A DNA stretch of 64,000 bases from positions 62,001 to 126,000 of the forward strand of contig NZ_FMBW01000091.1 in assembly GCF_900091725.1 (NCBI RefSeq), given 5' to 3'. Under the pieces are notes generated by a model. It was not told the origin of the DNA, did no database searches, and saw nothing but the letters and a program-made list of their open reading frames with translations. A program made the position numbers and the translations under genes. This stretch comes from Streptomyces sp. DvalAA-43. Lineage in GTDB: Bacteria; Actinomycetota; Actinomycetes; Streptomycetales; Streptomycetaceae. Of this stretch, positions 16,439 to 24,861 are shown piece after piece; positions within the stretch are counted from its first letter, which is position 1, and each line of letters opens with the position of its first letter.

Positions 16439-16891
16439 ATGTCGCAGGAGAACGGGGAGCCGGGCGTCCCGCCCGATGCCATCAGCGGGATCGGCCCCCT
16501 GGCCCGGCAGCTGAACCAGGCACACACCCGACTCTGGTACGAGCAGGTGCACCAGGATCTGACGGGGCCTCAATTCACCGTGCTGACCCTGCTGCACACC
16601 CATGGCGACATGGACCAGGGCACGCTCGGCACCCTGGCCCATCTCGACAAGTCGACCACCGCGCCGCTCCTGGACCGACTGCGTCGGCGGGGTCTGGTGG
16701 ATCTCGCGCAGGACGACAAGGACCGGCGCCGGAAGCTGGTGCGCATCACCGGGAGCGGCCGGGAGCTGGCCGTCCGCCTCGCGCCCGCGGTCGTCGCGGT
16801 GAACGAGGAGATGCTGGCGCCGTTCTCCCCCGAGGAACGGGAACAGTTCCTCGCCCTGTTGCGGCGCGCGGCGCAGCGGCGGGAGCGGTGA
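16439..16891 (+). CDS. MarR-family transcriptional regulator
   Basis: A 150-residue winged-helix repressor. Features: an N-terminal dimerisation helix, the recognition region GTLGTLAHLDKSTTAPLLDRLRRRG (around residues 62-85) and the wing DDKDRRRKLVRIT with the conserved Asp-x-Arg motif. Such proteins release DNA upon binding phenolic or other aromatic acids, which fits the divergent UbiD/UbiX operon. ATG 16439 has GGAGG about nine bases upstream. The inverted operator pair immediately upstream (16363-16416) is the likely binding site. Confidence 0.9.
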   Translation: MSQENGEPGVPPDAISGIGPLARQLNQAHTRLWYEQVHQDLTGPQFTVLTLLHTHGDMDQGTLGTLAHLDKSTTAPLLDRLRRRGLVDLAQDDKDRRRKLVRITGSGRELAVRLAPAVVAVNEEMLAPFSPEEREQFLALLRRAAQRRER

Positions 16892-16912
16892 CCCCGCTCC
16901 GCACCGGGGTGC

Positions 16913-17324
16913 TCAGGAAACCGTGAGCGCGCCCACGTCGTGGGCGATCCGGCCGCCGACCACGGTCGCCCCCACCGTCAGCCGTCCGATGCGCTCCGGG
17001 GCCACCCCCAGCAGGTCGTCGCTGAGCACCGCGAAATCGGCGAGCATCCCCCGGGCCAGGGTCCCCTTGATGTGCTCCTCGTGGACGGCATGGGCCGAGC
17101 CGACCGTGTACGCGGTCAGCGCCTCCCGCCGTCACCGCCTCGTGGACGGCGTGGGCCGAGCCGACCGTGTACGCGGTCAGCGCCTCCCGCCGTCACCGCC
17201 TCGTGCGGGCCGATCGGGGCGCCGGAGGCGGTCCGCCGGTTCACCATGTCGTGGATGCTCGGCAGCGGGTCCGAGGCGACCACGGGGGCGTCCGAGGAAC
17301 CGGGCAGGACCAGGCCCGCCGGCC
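16913..17324 (-). pseudogene. Amidohydrolase (YtcJ-like) C-terminal remnant, frame broken
   Basis: On the minus strand the pieces PGSSDAPVVASDPLPSIHD, EALTAYTVGSAHAVHE and ARGMLADFAVL followed by a stop at 16913-16915 form the C-terminal end of an amidohydrolase of the same family as the intact gene at 24862. The upstream two-thirds are missing: at about 17324 the sequence switches to a LysR gene on the other strand. Inside the remnant a 61-bp segment is tandemly duplicated, and because 61 is not a multiple of three the reading frame is lost. It is a decayed gene; no product is expected. Confidence 0.8.
17077..17205. repeat. 61-bp tandem duplication
   Basis: The unit starting CCTCGTGGACGGC occurs at 17077-17137 and 17138-17198, with the first seven bases repeated again at 17199-17205. 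The two units differ at one position (A or G at the thirteenth or fourteenth base). This is local slippage or unequal exchange in a dead gene, not a functional array. Confidence 0.9.
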
Positions 17325-17807
17325 GACTCGGTCACCGCCGCGGCCCGCCAGGTACATATCGCCCAGCCCTCCCTCTCACGCCAACTGAGCGCACTGGAGA
17401 AGGACTTGGGCGTTTCTCTGTTCACCCGCCGTCCGGGTTCACTGACGCTGAACGCCGCGGGCCGCCGGTTCCGTCCGATCGCCCAGGACCTGGTGCGCCG
17501 GGCCGAACAGGCCGCCGAGACGATGTCGGCCATGGGACAGGGAGAGCAGGCGGCACTCACGGTGGTGACCGCCCCCTCCACCGTCGCCTACCTGCTGGCC
17601 CCGTTCATGGCGGGCGGCGGCAGCGCGGGGCCCACAGTGCGCGACGCCATCCAGGAGGACCCCAGCAGGGTCTTCGACACACTGCCGCGCGGCGACGCGG
17701 ACCTCGGCATCTCCACCAGTCCCGCCCCGGCCCCGCTGGAATCCGCCTTCCTGGGCCGTACTCCGGTCATCGCCCAGGTTCCCGCCGGTCACCCCTGGAG
17801 CCGGCGC
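17325..17807 (+). pseudogene. LysR-family regulator, internal fragment
   Basis: The plus-strand frame encodes part of a LysR helix-turn-helix (DSVTAAARQVHIAQPSLSRQ, LEKDLGVSLFTRR, LNAAGRRF) and the first half of its effector domain, ending near HPWSRR at about 17807. The first 15-20 residues, including the start, and the C-terminal half are missing. Both ends are abrupt junctions: with the amidohydrolase remnant on the left and with the DUF6131 gene on the right. It looks like what is left after deletions in a regulator-hydrolase gene pair. Confidence 0.82.
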
Positions 17808-17819
17808 TCTGCGACCGCG

Positions 17820-17975
17820 TCACCAGTAGTGGCGCCGGCCACCCACCGCGTGTCCGACCGCGCCCAGGATCCACAGGATGGCGCCGATCACCACAAGGAC
17901 GACGCCGATGGTCCACAGGATGGAAATTCCGGCCACCAGGCCGATGACCAGCAGAATGACACCGAGGACGATCAT
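17820..17975 (-). CDS. DUF6131 family small membrane protein
   Basis: A 51-residue protein (ATG 17975, TGA 17820-17822). It consists of two hydrophobic segments, starting MIVLGVILLVIGLVAG and ILWTIGVVLVVIGAILWILG, and ends in a short basic, aromatic tail (GGRRHYW). This is the DUF6131 pattern, widespread in actinobacteria and of unknown function. GGAGG sits six bases before the ATG. The stop abuts the truncated LysR fragment, so the DNA downstream has been rearranged, but the gene itself looks whole. Confidence 0.8.
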   Translation of the reverse strand: MIVLGVILLVIGLVAGISILWTIGVVLVVIGAILWILGAVGHAVGGRRHYW

Positions 17976-18044
17976 GGCGTCCTCCAATCGTGCGGCTTCT
18001 CCCAGTATGCGCCCGGTGACCGCACCGCCGCCGCCCCGGCGCGG

Positions 18045-18665
18045 TCACTCGAACCGCGTGATGTCACCGGCCCCCCGGCGGACGATCTCGGGTTCGCCGC
18101 CGGAGAAGTCGATGACCGTGGTCGGCTCGGTGCCGCAGTCGCCGGAGTCGACGACGGCGTCCACCACGTGGTCGAGCCGCTCCTTGATCTCCCAGCCCTG
18201 GGTCATCGGCTCGTCCTCGTCGGGCAGCAGCAGGGTGCTGGAGAGCAGCGGTTCCCCGAGTTCGGCGAGCAGCGCCTGAGCGACCACGTGGTCGGGGATC
18301 CGGACCCCCACCGTCTTCTTCTTCGGGTGCAGCAACTGGCGCGGCACCTCCTTCGTCGCGGGAAGGATGAAGGTGTAGCTGCCGGGTGTCGCCGCCTTGA
18401 TCGCCCGGAACACGTCGTTGTCGACATGCACGAACTGCCCGAGCTGAGCAAAGTTCTGGCACACGAGCGTGAAGTGGTGACGGTCGTCGAGGTGGCGGAT
18501 CGACCGGATCCGGCCGATCCCGTCACGGCTGCCCAGCTGGCACCCCAGCGCGTAGCAGGAGTCCGTCGGATACGCGACGAGCGCGCCGGATCGGATGCTG
18601 TCGGCCACGCTGCTGATGGTGCGCCGTTGCGGATTGTCGGGGTGCACATCGAAGTACTTCGCCAT
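18045..18665 (-). CDS. YciO/YrdC/Sua5 family (L-threonylcarbamoyladenylate synthase-like) protein
   Basis: A 206-residue cytoplasmic protein. The family core is present: a basic start with PDNPQRRTI, VAYPTDSCYALGC, the RIRSIRHLDDRHHFTLVCQ segment containing the conserved KRP-like region in degenerate form, SYTFILPATKEVPR, VGVRIPDH, and the closing TVIDFSGGEPEIVRRGAG. This matches the YciO subgroup, related to the TsaC/Sua5 enzymes of tRNA t6A synthesis; for YciO a true role in t6A is less certain. It is a single gene, divergent from the Gre-factor gene. Confidence 0.85.
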   Translation of the reverse strand: MAKYFDVHPDNPQRRTISSVADSIRSGALVAYPTDSCYALGCQLGSRDGIGRIRSIRHLDDRHHFTLVCQNFAQLGQFVHVDNDVFRAIKAATPGSYTFILPATKEVPRQLLHPKKKTVGVRIPDHVVAQALLAELGEPLLSSTLLLPDEDEPMTQGWEIKERLDHVVDAVVDSGDCGTEPTTVIDFSGGEPEIVRRGAGDITRFE

Positions 18666-18761
18666 TCGCGGAGTCTAAGGGCTGTCCGGTATCCGCCCCT
18701 CGCATCGGGGAGGGCGTGGCCGTATCGGGTGCGCCCGTTCCCGGCCACCACCACAGCGTTG

Positions 18762-18799
18762 AGATATGCCTGATATCTTACAAATGTCACGTATAGCCT
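18762..18799 (+). promoter_or_regulatory. Gre-gene promoter with AGATAT-N5-ATATCT dyad
   Basis: TAGCCT at 18794-18799 is a good -10; transcription would start near 18806, which favours ATG 18839 as the start. About 16 bases upstream of the -10, AGATAT (18762-18767) and ATATCT (18773-18778) form a 6-bp inverted repeat over a five-base spacer, standing out in otherwise GC-rich DNA. It could be an operator. Confidence 0.4.
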
Positions 18800-18838
18800 G
18801 CGGTGCTGGACCGTGCCGCCCGCGCGACGGGAGCAGGA

Positions 18839-19315
18839 ATGAACGGTGGACCCGAACCCATCAGCACTGCCGCCCGCAAGGCGCTGGAACAGGAGCTCGC
18901 CGAGCTGCGCACCGAGCGCGCGACGGTCGCCGCCACCCTGAGCGGCGGTGACGAGGTCGGCGACCGGGCCGACCAGGCCGACGAGTTGCAGCGCGGCACG
19001 GAACTCGACCACCTGGACACCCGCATCGCCGAGATCGACGGACGGCTGCGCGAGGCGGACGTCGCGGGGGCGCCGTCGACCGACGCGGTCGGCGTCGGCA
19101 GCACCGTGACCGTACGGTTCGCCGACGGCCTGGAGACGACCATCCGGATCAGCGAGTTCGCGGAGGCGGAGGACCGGACGCTGGTCACCGCCGACAGTCC
19201 GCTCGGCGGCGCGCTGCTCGGACATCACGCCGGTGAGACGCTCACCTACAACCCGCCCGGGGGTCGTACGACCGTGCTCGTGCTGTCGGTGGGCGGCGAC
19301 GGCGGCAAGGCGTAG
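18839..19315 (+). CDS. GreA/GreB family transcription elongation factor
   Basis: A 158-residue protein with an N-terminal coiled coil (ALEQELAELRTERATVAATL and the return helix to about residue 75) and a C-terminal FKBP-like GreA/GreB domain (VGVGSTVTVRF, TADSPLGGALLGHHAGETLTYNPPGG). The coiled-coil tip reads GGDEVGDRADQADE, so acidic residues that would enter the RNA polymerase channel are present, although not in the classical GreA order. It is shorter at the tip than housekeeping GreA and may be a secondary Gre factor or an inhibitor-like paralogue. GGGAG lies five bases before ATG 18839. Confidence 0.85.
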   Translation: MNGGPEPISTAARKALEQELAELRTERATVAATLSGGDEVGDRADQADELQRGTELDHLDTRIAEIDGRLREADVAGAPSTDAVGVGSTVTVRFADGLETTIRISEFAEAEDRTLVTADSPLGGALLGHHAGETLTYNPPGGRTTVLVLSVGGDGGKA

Positions 19316-19348
19316 CCCGCACGAGTGCCCGTACGGGAGCGTGCGCGG

Positions 19349-19984
19349 TCAGCCCGTGACGATTCCGGCGACGAGGTTGATCGTGGTGGCCAGGATGCTG
19401 GCGCCGAACACATAGGACAGCAGGCAGTGCCGGAGGGCGACCGCGCGGATCGTGGAGCTGGAGACGCCGGTGTCGGAGACCTGATAGGTCATCCCGAGGT
19501 TGTAACTGAAGTAGAGGAAGTCCACGTACTTCGGGGGGTCCTGGGAATTGAAGTCGATCCCGCCTTCGGACGGCAGGTAGTAGAGGTACGCGTAGCGGGT
19601 GGCGTACATCAGGTGGAGCGACGCCCAGGCCATGAAGACGCCGCAGAGCGCCGTCGCGGCCGCGGCGTGGCTCAGGTCCGAATGGCCGACCAGGAGCAGC
19701 ACCACGATGCCGACCAGTCCGCACAGGGCGGCAGCGACGACGACGAGTTCCTCGACGACGGGCCGGAACTCCTCGCGCCGTACGTTGTGATGGGTGGTCG
19801 CCGCGTCCATGGGCCACAACACGAGCCACCCGGTCACCACGAAGATCGTCTCCGCCGCGGCGATCCCCGCGAGCACTCCCAACGGCCCGTTGGACAGCAG
19901 ACCGCTGAGCACACCGATCACCGCGCCGACGACCGCCGAGACGACGAGTCGGGGAACGGCGGAGAGCGCCGGCCGATGGTTCAT
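19349..19984 (-). CDS. DUF1345 family membrane protein
   Basis: A 211-residue integral membrane protein with five or six hydrophobic helices. The conserved C-terminal part reads YVDFLYFSYNLGMTYQVSDT followed by STTIRAVALRHCLLSYVFG-like sequence, which is the DUF1345 hallmark. Function unknown. ATG 19984 was chosen over an in-frame TTG nine bases upstream; neither has a good ribosome-binding site. It converges on the Gre gene. Confidence 0.87.
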   Translation of the reverse strand: MNHRPALSAVPRLVVSAVVGAVIGVLSGLLSNGPLGVLAGIAAAETIFVVTGWLVLWPMDAATTHHNVRREEFRPVVEELVVVAAALCGLVGIVVLLLVGHSDLSHAAAATALCGVFMAWASLHLMYATRYAYLYYLPSEGGIDFNSQDPPKYVDFLYFSYNLGMTYQVSDTGVSSSTIRAVALRHCLLSYVFGASILATTINLVAGIVTG

Positions 19985-20245
19985 GGACGTCAAGGGTGAC
20001 CACCTCGATGGCCCGGTGGATCACCGCGCCCGGCCGGGATGCCGCCCATGAGGCAGGGGGCGGACGATGAGTACGGCCCAGCGTATCCGCGCCCGCGCCG
20101 CGGTGCAGGCCGCCGACAGGACGGGTCCCTGCCCGGCACTCCCCCGGCTCCGCACTCCGTGTACCGCACCGGCCGAAGCCGGGTGGCGGGGGTGGACCGG
20201 CGTGCATAGCCTGCCCGGGAGGACCGCTTCGCACAGCGCGCCCGA

Positions 20246-22579
20246 ATGGCGGAAGGGTTGAAGGCCTTGAGCACCGACCATGACGAGCAGCAGCCCCCGG
20301 AACCCGCGGTGGGACCCGCTCCGAAGGACGATCCGGAGTTCCGCCCGTACCACCACCCCGCCGCGGGCTGGGGCGCCGCGAAGAGCGTGAGCCGTTTCCT
20401 GCTGCGCGAGGGCGCCCTGGTCGACGGGCCGCGGGCCATCATGCGGATGAACCACGAGAACACCGGATTCGACTGCCCGGGATGCGCCTGGCCGGACGAC
20501 ACCAAGGGCCTGCACCTGGACATCTGCGAGAACGGGATCAAGCACGTCACCTGGGAGATGACCCGCAAGCGGGTCGGGCGCGAATTCTTCGCCGCCCACT
20601 CGGTGACCGAGCTGTCCGGGTGGAGCGACTACGACCTGGAGAACCAGGGGCGGCTGACCGAACCGATGGTCTACGACCCCGAGTCGGACCACTACGTCCC
20701 GATCGGCTGGCAGGACGCGTTCGAGCTGGTCGGACGCGCACTGCGGGAGCTCGACGACCCGAACCGGGCGGCGTTCTACACCTCCGGCCGGCTCGGCAAC
20801 GAGGCCACCTTCCTCTACCAGTTGATGGCCCGTGAACTGGGCACGAACAATCTGCCGGACTGCTCCAACATGTGCCACGAGGCCAGCGGCCGGGCCCTTC
20901 AGGCCTCCCTGGGCACCGGCAAGGGGACGGTCGACCTCAAGGACTGGGAGTCCGCCGACGCGCTGTTCATCCTGGGGGTCAACGCCGCTTCCAACGCGCC
21001 CCGGATGCTCACCGCCCTCGCGGAGGCGTACCACCGGGGCGCCCAGATCGTGCACATCAACCCGCTCGTCGAGGCGGCGGCCACACGCACCATCGTCCCC
21101 CACGACTTCACGGACATGGCCCTGTTCAGGACGACCCGGACCAGCACGCTCAATCTGCAACCGCGCATCGGCGGCGACATGGCCCTGCTGCGCGGCATGG
21201 CCAAGGCGGTCCTGGAGCAGTCCGCCTCCGATCCCAAGGCGCTGGACCGGGAGTTCATCGACCGGCACACCACGGGTTTCGAGGAGTACCGCGCGCTGTG
21301 CGAGGCCACGTCGTGGGAGGAGATCGAGACCCAGTCCGGGCTGAGCCGCGCCGATGTCCTCAAGGCGGCACGGGTCTACGGCGAGGCCGACCGCTCGATC
21401 GTCAGCTGGTGCCTGGGGCTCACCCAGCACGAGCACGGCGTGGACACCGTACGGGAGATCGTCAACCTGCTTCTGCTCCGGGGCAATCTGGGGCGGGAGG
21501 GCGCGGGGCCCTCCCCCGTACGGGGGCACAGCAACGTCCAGGGCAACCGCACCTGCGGCATCGATCACCGCCCCGGCGACGCGTTCCTGGACCGCCTCGC
21601 CGAGGTCTGCGAGATCCGGCCGCCCCGCGAGCACGGCCTGGACACCGTCAACACGATCAGGGCGATGCGGCGCGGCGACGTGAAGGTGTTCGTCGGCATG
21701 GGCGGCAACTTCGCCCTCGCCGCACCCGACACCCCGGCCACCTGGGCGGCGCTGCGCACCTGCGAACTCACCGTCCAGGTGAGCACCAAACTCAACCGCA
21801 GCCATCTCGTCCACGGCCGCCGGGCCCTCATCCTGCCGTGCCTCGGCCGTACCGAGAAGGACCACCAGCGCAAGGGCGTCCAGAGCACGTCCGTCGAGGA
21901 CTCGATGAGCATGGTCCATCTGTCCGTCGGCATGAAGCGCCCCGCCTCCCCGCACCTGCTGTCCGAACCGGCCATCGTCGCCGGCCTGGCCCGCGCCGCC
22001 CTGCCGGACAGCGCCACGCCCTGGCAGTGGTACGTCGAGGACTACGACCGGATCCGCGACACCATGGCCCGGGTCCTCGACGGTTTCGAGGACTTCAACC
22101 GCCGGGTGCGGCTGCCGCTGGGCTTCCGTATCAAGCAGCCCGCCCGTGAGCTGGTCTTCCTGACCCCGTCCGGACGCGCCGAGTTCTCCACCGCCGCCCT
22201 GCCCGACGTCGTCCCCGCCCCGGGCACCCTGGCCCTGGGCACCATGCGGTCCCACGACCAGTGGAACACCACGATCTACTCCGACAACGACCGCTACCGG
22301 GGCGTCAAGAACCTGCGCACCCTGGTCTTCATGAACCGGGCCGACATGCGCGAACGCGGCATCGCCGACCTGGGCCCCGTCGACATCACGAGCACCGCCA
22401 AGGACGGCAGCCTGCGGTCCCTCAACGGCTACCTCGCCATCCCCTACGACATTCCGCGCGGCTGTGCGGCCGGCTACATGCCGGAGATGAACGTGCTGTG
22501 CGCGCTCGGCGACTACAGCACCCAGAGCGACCAGCCGATCATGAAGCACGTCAAGGTCACCATCGGCCCCGTGGCCTGA
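20246..22579 (+). CDS. FdhF/YdeP family molybdopterin oxidoreductase
   Basis: A 777-residue soluble enzyme of the DMSO-reductase superfamily. Motifs in order: FDCPGCAWPDD (the CPGCAWP signature of the YdeP group), SGRLGNEATFLYQLMARELG, NNLPDCSNMCHEASG, the molybdopterin-binding stretches VNAASNAPRML and GHSNVQGNRTCGI, FVGMGGNFALAAPD, and a C-terminal cap with HDQWNTTIYSDNDRYRG. YdeP-type proteins are formate-dehydrogenase-like without proven activity. No other subunits or sulfurtransferase (FdhD) are nearby. TAGCCT at 20207-20212 is a likely -10. The ATG at 20246 may not be exact. Confidence 0.9.
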   Translation: MAEGLKALSTDHDEQQPPEPAVGPAPKDDPEFRPYHHPAAGWGAAKSVSRFLLREGALVDGPRAIMRMNHENTGFDCPGCAWPDDTKGLHLDICENGIKHVTWEMTRKRVGREFFAAHSVTELSGWSDYDLENQGRLTEPMVYDPESDHYVPIGWQDAFELVGRALRELDDPNRAAFYTSGRLGNEATFLYQLMARELGTNNLPDCSNMCHEASGRALQASLGTGKGTVDLKDWESADALFILGVNAASNAPRMLTALAEAYHRGAQIVHINPLVEAAATRTIVPHDFTDMALFRTTRTSTLNLQPRIGGDMALLRGMAKAVLEQSASDPKALDREFIDRHTTGFEEYRALCEATSWEEIETQSGLSRADVLKAARVYGEADRSIVSWCLGLTQHEHGVDTVREIVNLLLLRGNLGREGAGPSPVRGHSNVQGNRTCGIDHRPGDAFLDRLAEVCEIRPPREHGLDTVNTIRAMRRGDVKVFVGMGGNFALAAPDTPATWAALRTCELTVQVSTKLNRSHLVHGRRALILPCLGRTEKDHQRKGVQSTSVEDSMSMVHLSVGMKRPASPHLLSEPAIVAGLARAALPDSATPWQWYVEDYDRIRDTMARVLDGFEDFNRRVRLPLGFRIKQPARELVFLTPSGRAEFSTAALPDVVPAPGTLALGTMRSHDQWNTTIYSDNDRYRGVKNLRTLVFMNRADMRERGIADLGPVDITSTAKDGSLRSLNGYLAIPYDIPRGCAAGYMPEMNVLCALGDYSTQSDQPIMKHVKVTIGPVA

Positions 22580-22632
22580 GCGGGCCCCCGCACGGGCGGG
22601 GCGCGCTTGGGCGGCGTGCCGGGCCCGGTCCG

Positions 22633-23265
22633 TCAGGCCCGGCTGCGGAGCGCGCCCCGGGCCAGGCCCAGCAGGCGTTCGGCCGTGGCGATGGCCATGT
22701 CCTCCAGCACCGGATGGTCCACCTGTGTGTCGTCGTTGGCGTACGCACCGAGACCGTCGACGGTGACCAGGATGTGCAGGGCCGCTCCGAGCGCGTCGTC
22801 GGTCGTGAAGTGCCCGGTGCACCGCCCCTCCTCGACGAGGTCCGCGAGGGCGGTGCGCGTCTCGGACTCCTGGGTGCGCACCGCCGTGCGCAGCCCGGTC
22901 CTGAATCTGCTGATGTGCCGCGCGTTGAGCCAGAGCCGGCTGAGGTCGCGGTACTCGCCATCGGTGAGACGCACGAGGAAGCGGGCGAGCCGCACGTCCG
23001 CCGGGAGCTCCCGCTCGTCGTCGGGCAGGAGCGATTCGCGTTCCTTCGCCGCGGCGTGGGAGAACGCCTCGCTCACGAGGTTGTCCGCGGCCGGGAAGTA
23101 GTGGCCGATGAGCCCGGGGCGGACGCCCAGCTCGTCGGCGACGCGCCGCAGGGTGATGCGTTCCAGCCCCTCTTCCAGCGCGATGTCCGCCGCGGTCCGC
23201 ACGATTTCCGCGCGGCGCTCGCCGGGCAGCTTCCGGGTCCGTGTGGGCTGAGGTCTTGACGTCAT
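22633..23265 (-). CDS. TetR-family regulator of the NCS1/amidohydrolase operon
   Basis: A 210-residue repressor. The N-terminal HTH reads RAEIVRTAADIALEEGLERITLRRVADELGVR and GLIGHYFPAADNLVSEAFS (residues about 18-66), with a helical ligand-binding domain after it. It is divergent from the permease operon, and two copies of TTGG-N7/8-CCCAA lie between the two starts, so it very likely represses that operon and itself, being relieved by the operon's substrate. ATG 23265 follows a purine-rich run only loosely resembling a ribosome-binding site. Confidence 0.88.
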   Translation of the reverse strand: MTSRPQPTRTRKLPGERRAEIVRTAADIALEEGLERITLRRVADELGVRPGLIGHYFPAADNLVSEAFSHAAAKERESLLPDDERELPADVRLARFLVRLTDGEYRDLSRLWLNARHISRFRTGLRTAVRTQESETRTALADLVEEGRCTGHFTTDDALGAALHILVTVDGLGAYANDDTQVDHPVLEDMAIATAERLLGLARGALRSRA

Positions 23266-23275
23266 GGGGGACACG

Positions 23276-23321
23276 CTATTGGATGTGTGCCCAACACGCA
23301 GTTGGCCATTTGCCCAATAGG
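23276..23321. promoter_or_regulatory. Duplicated TetR operator
   Basis: TTGGATGTGTGCCCAA (23279-23294) and TTGGCCATTTGCCCAA (23302-23317) are two 16-bp imperfect palindromes with a 23-bp start-to-start spacing, about two helical turns. The outer bases extend to CTATTGG on the left and CCAATAG on the right, making the whole 46-bp block symmetric. It lies 10 bp from the TetR start and 32 bp from the permease start. Confidence 0.7.
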
Positions 23322-23352
23322 GGCCGGACGGCCGGCGACCCGAGAGGCCCCG

Positions 23353-24789
23353 ATGACGACGACGAACCCCGGCTCCCTCGACGAACACGGCCCCGAGCGC
23401 ACCGGGCACGTGGAGACACGAGGCATCGACCTGGTCCCGGCCGACGAGCGCGGTGGACGGCCGCGCCAGCTGTTCGCGGTCTGGGCGGCGCCGAACGTGA
23501 GCTATCTGAGCTTCGTCGTCGGCGCGACGCTGATCCTCATGGGCCTCACGCTCCCGCAGGCCCTCGGTGTGGTCCTGACCGGGAACCTGCTGTGGATCTG
23601 TACGGGCGTCGTCGCGGCGAGCGGCCCGGCCGCGGGCACGAGCGGGTCGGTGATCTCCCGCGCGATGTACGGCGTCGTGGGCAACAAGGTGGTGCTCGTC
23701 CTGACCGGCTGGCTCATAGCCGCCGCCTACCTCGCCCTGAACTGGTCGGCCGCCTCGGTCGCCGGCATCGGCCTGGCGGGCCGGTTCGGCCTGCCGGACA
23801 ACTCGGCCGTCGACGCGACCGTCATCTGCCTCATCGCCGCCGGAACCCTGCTGATCGCGATCTTCGGCCACGCGACGATCGTCCGCCTCTACACCGCCCT
23901 CAGCGTGCTCCTGACCGTGGTGTTCATCGTCGTCACGGGGTACGTGCTCGCCGGGACCGACTGGTCCTACGCCCCGGCCGAGCCGCTCAAGGGCCCCGCG
24001 CTCGCGGTGGCGCTCGGCACGGGTTTCACCATCATCGCCTCCACCCCGCTCTCGTACAGCAACAGCCCCGACCTCGCCCGCTACCTGCCCCGGGACAGCA
24101 GCCCGGTCGCCATCGCGGGGTGGACGGCGCTCGGCGCGTACCTGCCGAGCAGCGTCTTCACCATGGTCGGCGCGCTAGCGGCCACCAGCCTCGACATGAG
24201 CGACCCGGAAGCCGCGCTGGAGAGCATCCTGCCGAGCTGGTTCATCCCGGTCTTCGTGATCGCGGTCGTCGTCAACACCATGACGAACAACGGCATGACG
24301 GCCTACAGCGCCAGCCTGTCGATCCAGTCGGTCGGCGTCCGTCTCGCACGCATCCCGGCGGTCCTGATCATCGGGGTGCTCGGCACGGTCATGACGCTGT
24401 ACGCGATCCTCGTCTTCGACTTCCTGACCAGCGTCAACACCATGCTCCAGCTCGTGGTCGTGGTGACCGGCCCGGCCATGGCGGTGGCCGTGACCGACCT
24501 GGTCCTGCGGCGCAATCGCTACAACGGGGCCGACCTCCTCGAACAGCGGCGCGGCGGCCCGTTCTGGTACCACCGCGGCGTCCACTGGGCCGGATTCCTC
24601 GCCATCGTCGTCGGCGGCCTCACCTCCGCGCTGTGGGTGAACACCAGCTTCTGGACCGGCCCGATCGCCAGGGCCCTGGGCGACGTCGACCTGGCGATTC
24701 CGTCCGGCATGCTCACCGCGGCCGCCGTCTACTGGGCGACGACCCGCGTCCTGCGCAGCATCCCGCGCGACCGAGAGCCTGTCGGGTGA
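23353..24789 (+). CDS. NCS1 family permease (cytosine/purine-type)
   Basis: A 478-residue membrane protein with about twelve helices. The sequence order fits CodB-like NCS1 transporters: an N-terminal cytoplasmic segment, WAAPNVSYLSFVVGA, helix 1 with broken small residues, SGSVISRAMYGVVG, LNWSAASVAGIG, STPLSYSNSPDLARYLPRDS, and NNGMTAYSASLSIQSVGV. Family members carry cytosine, uracil, allantoin, hydantoins or thiamine precursors by sodium or proton symport. It is the first gene of an operon with an amidohydrolase and a C45 peptidase, so the cargo is probably a small cyclic amide or N-acyl compound. GAGAGG lies a few bases before ATG 23353. Confidence 0.88.
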   Translation: MTTTNPGSLDEHGPERTGHVETRGIDLVPADERGGRPRQLFAVWAAPNVSYLSFVVGATLILMGLTLPQALGVVLTGNLLWICTGVVAASGPAAGTSGSVISRAMYGVVGNKVVLVLTGWLIAAAYLALNWSAASVAGIGLAGRFGLPDNSAVDATVICLIAAGTLLIAIFGHATIVRLYTALSVLLTVVFIVVTGYVLAGTDWSYAPAEPLKGPALAVALGTGFTIIASTPLSYSNSPDLARYLPRDSSPVAIAGWTALGAYLPSSVFTMVGALAATSLDMSDPEAALESILPSWFIPVFVIAVVVNTMTNNGMTAYSASLSIQSVGVRLARIPAVLIIGVLGTVMTLYAILVFDFLTSVNTMLQLVVVVTGPAMAVAVTDLVLRRNRYNGADLLEQRRGGPFWYHRGVHWAGFLAIVVGGLTSALWVNTSFWTGPIARALGDVDLAIPSGMLTAAAVYWATTRVLRSIPRDREPVG

Positions 24790-24861
24790 CCTCCGACCGG
24801 CTCTGAGGCGCGCACCGAACACAGCACGACACCGAACCCCGCAAGACCAGAAGGAAACCCT

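Noticed and set aside
17077..17205. CRISPR-like direct repeats
   Set aside because: The 61-bp units are contiguous with no spacers and lie within a gene remnant.
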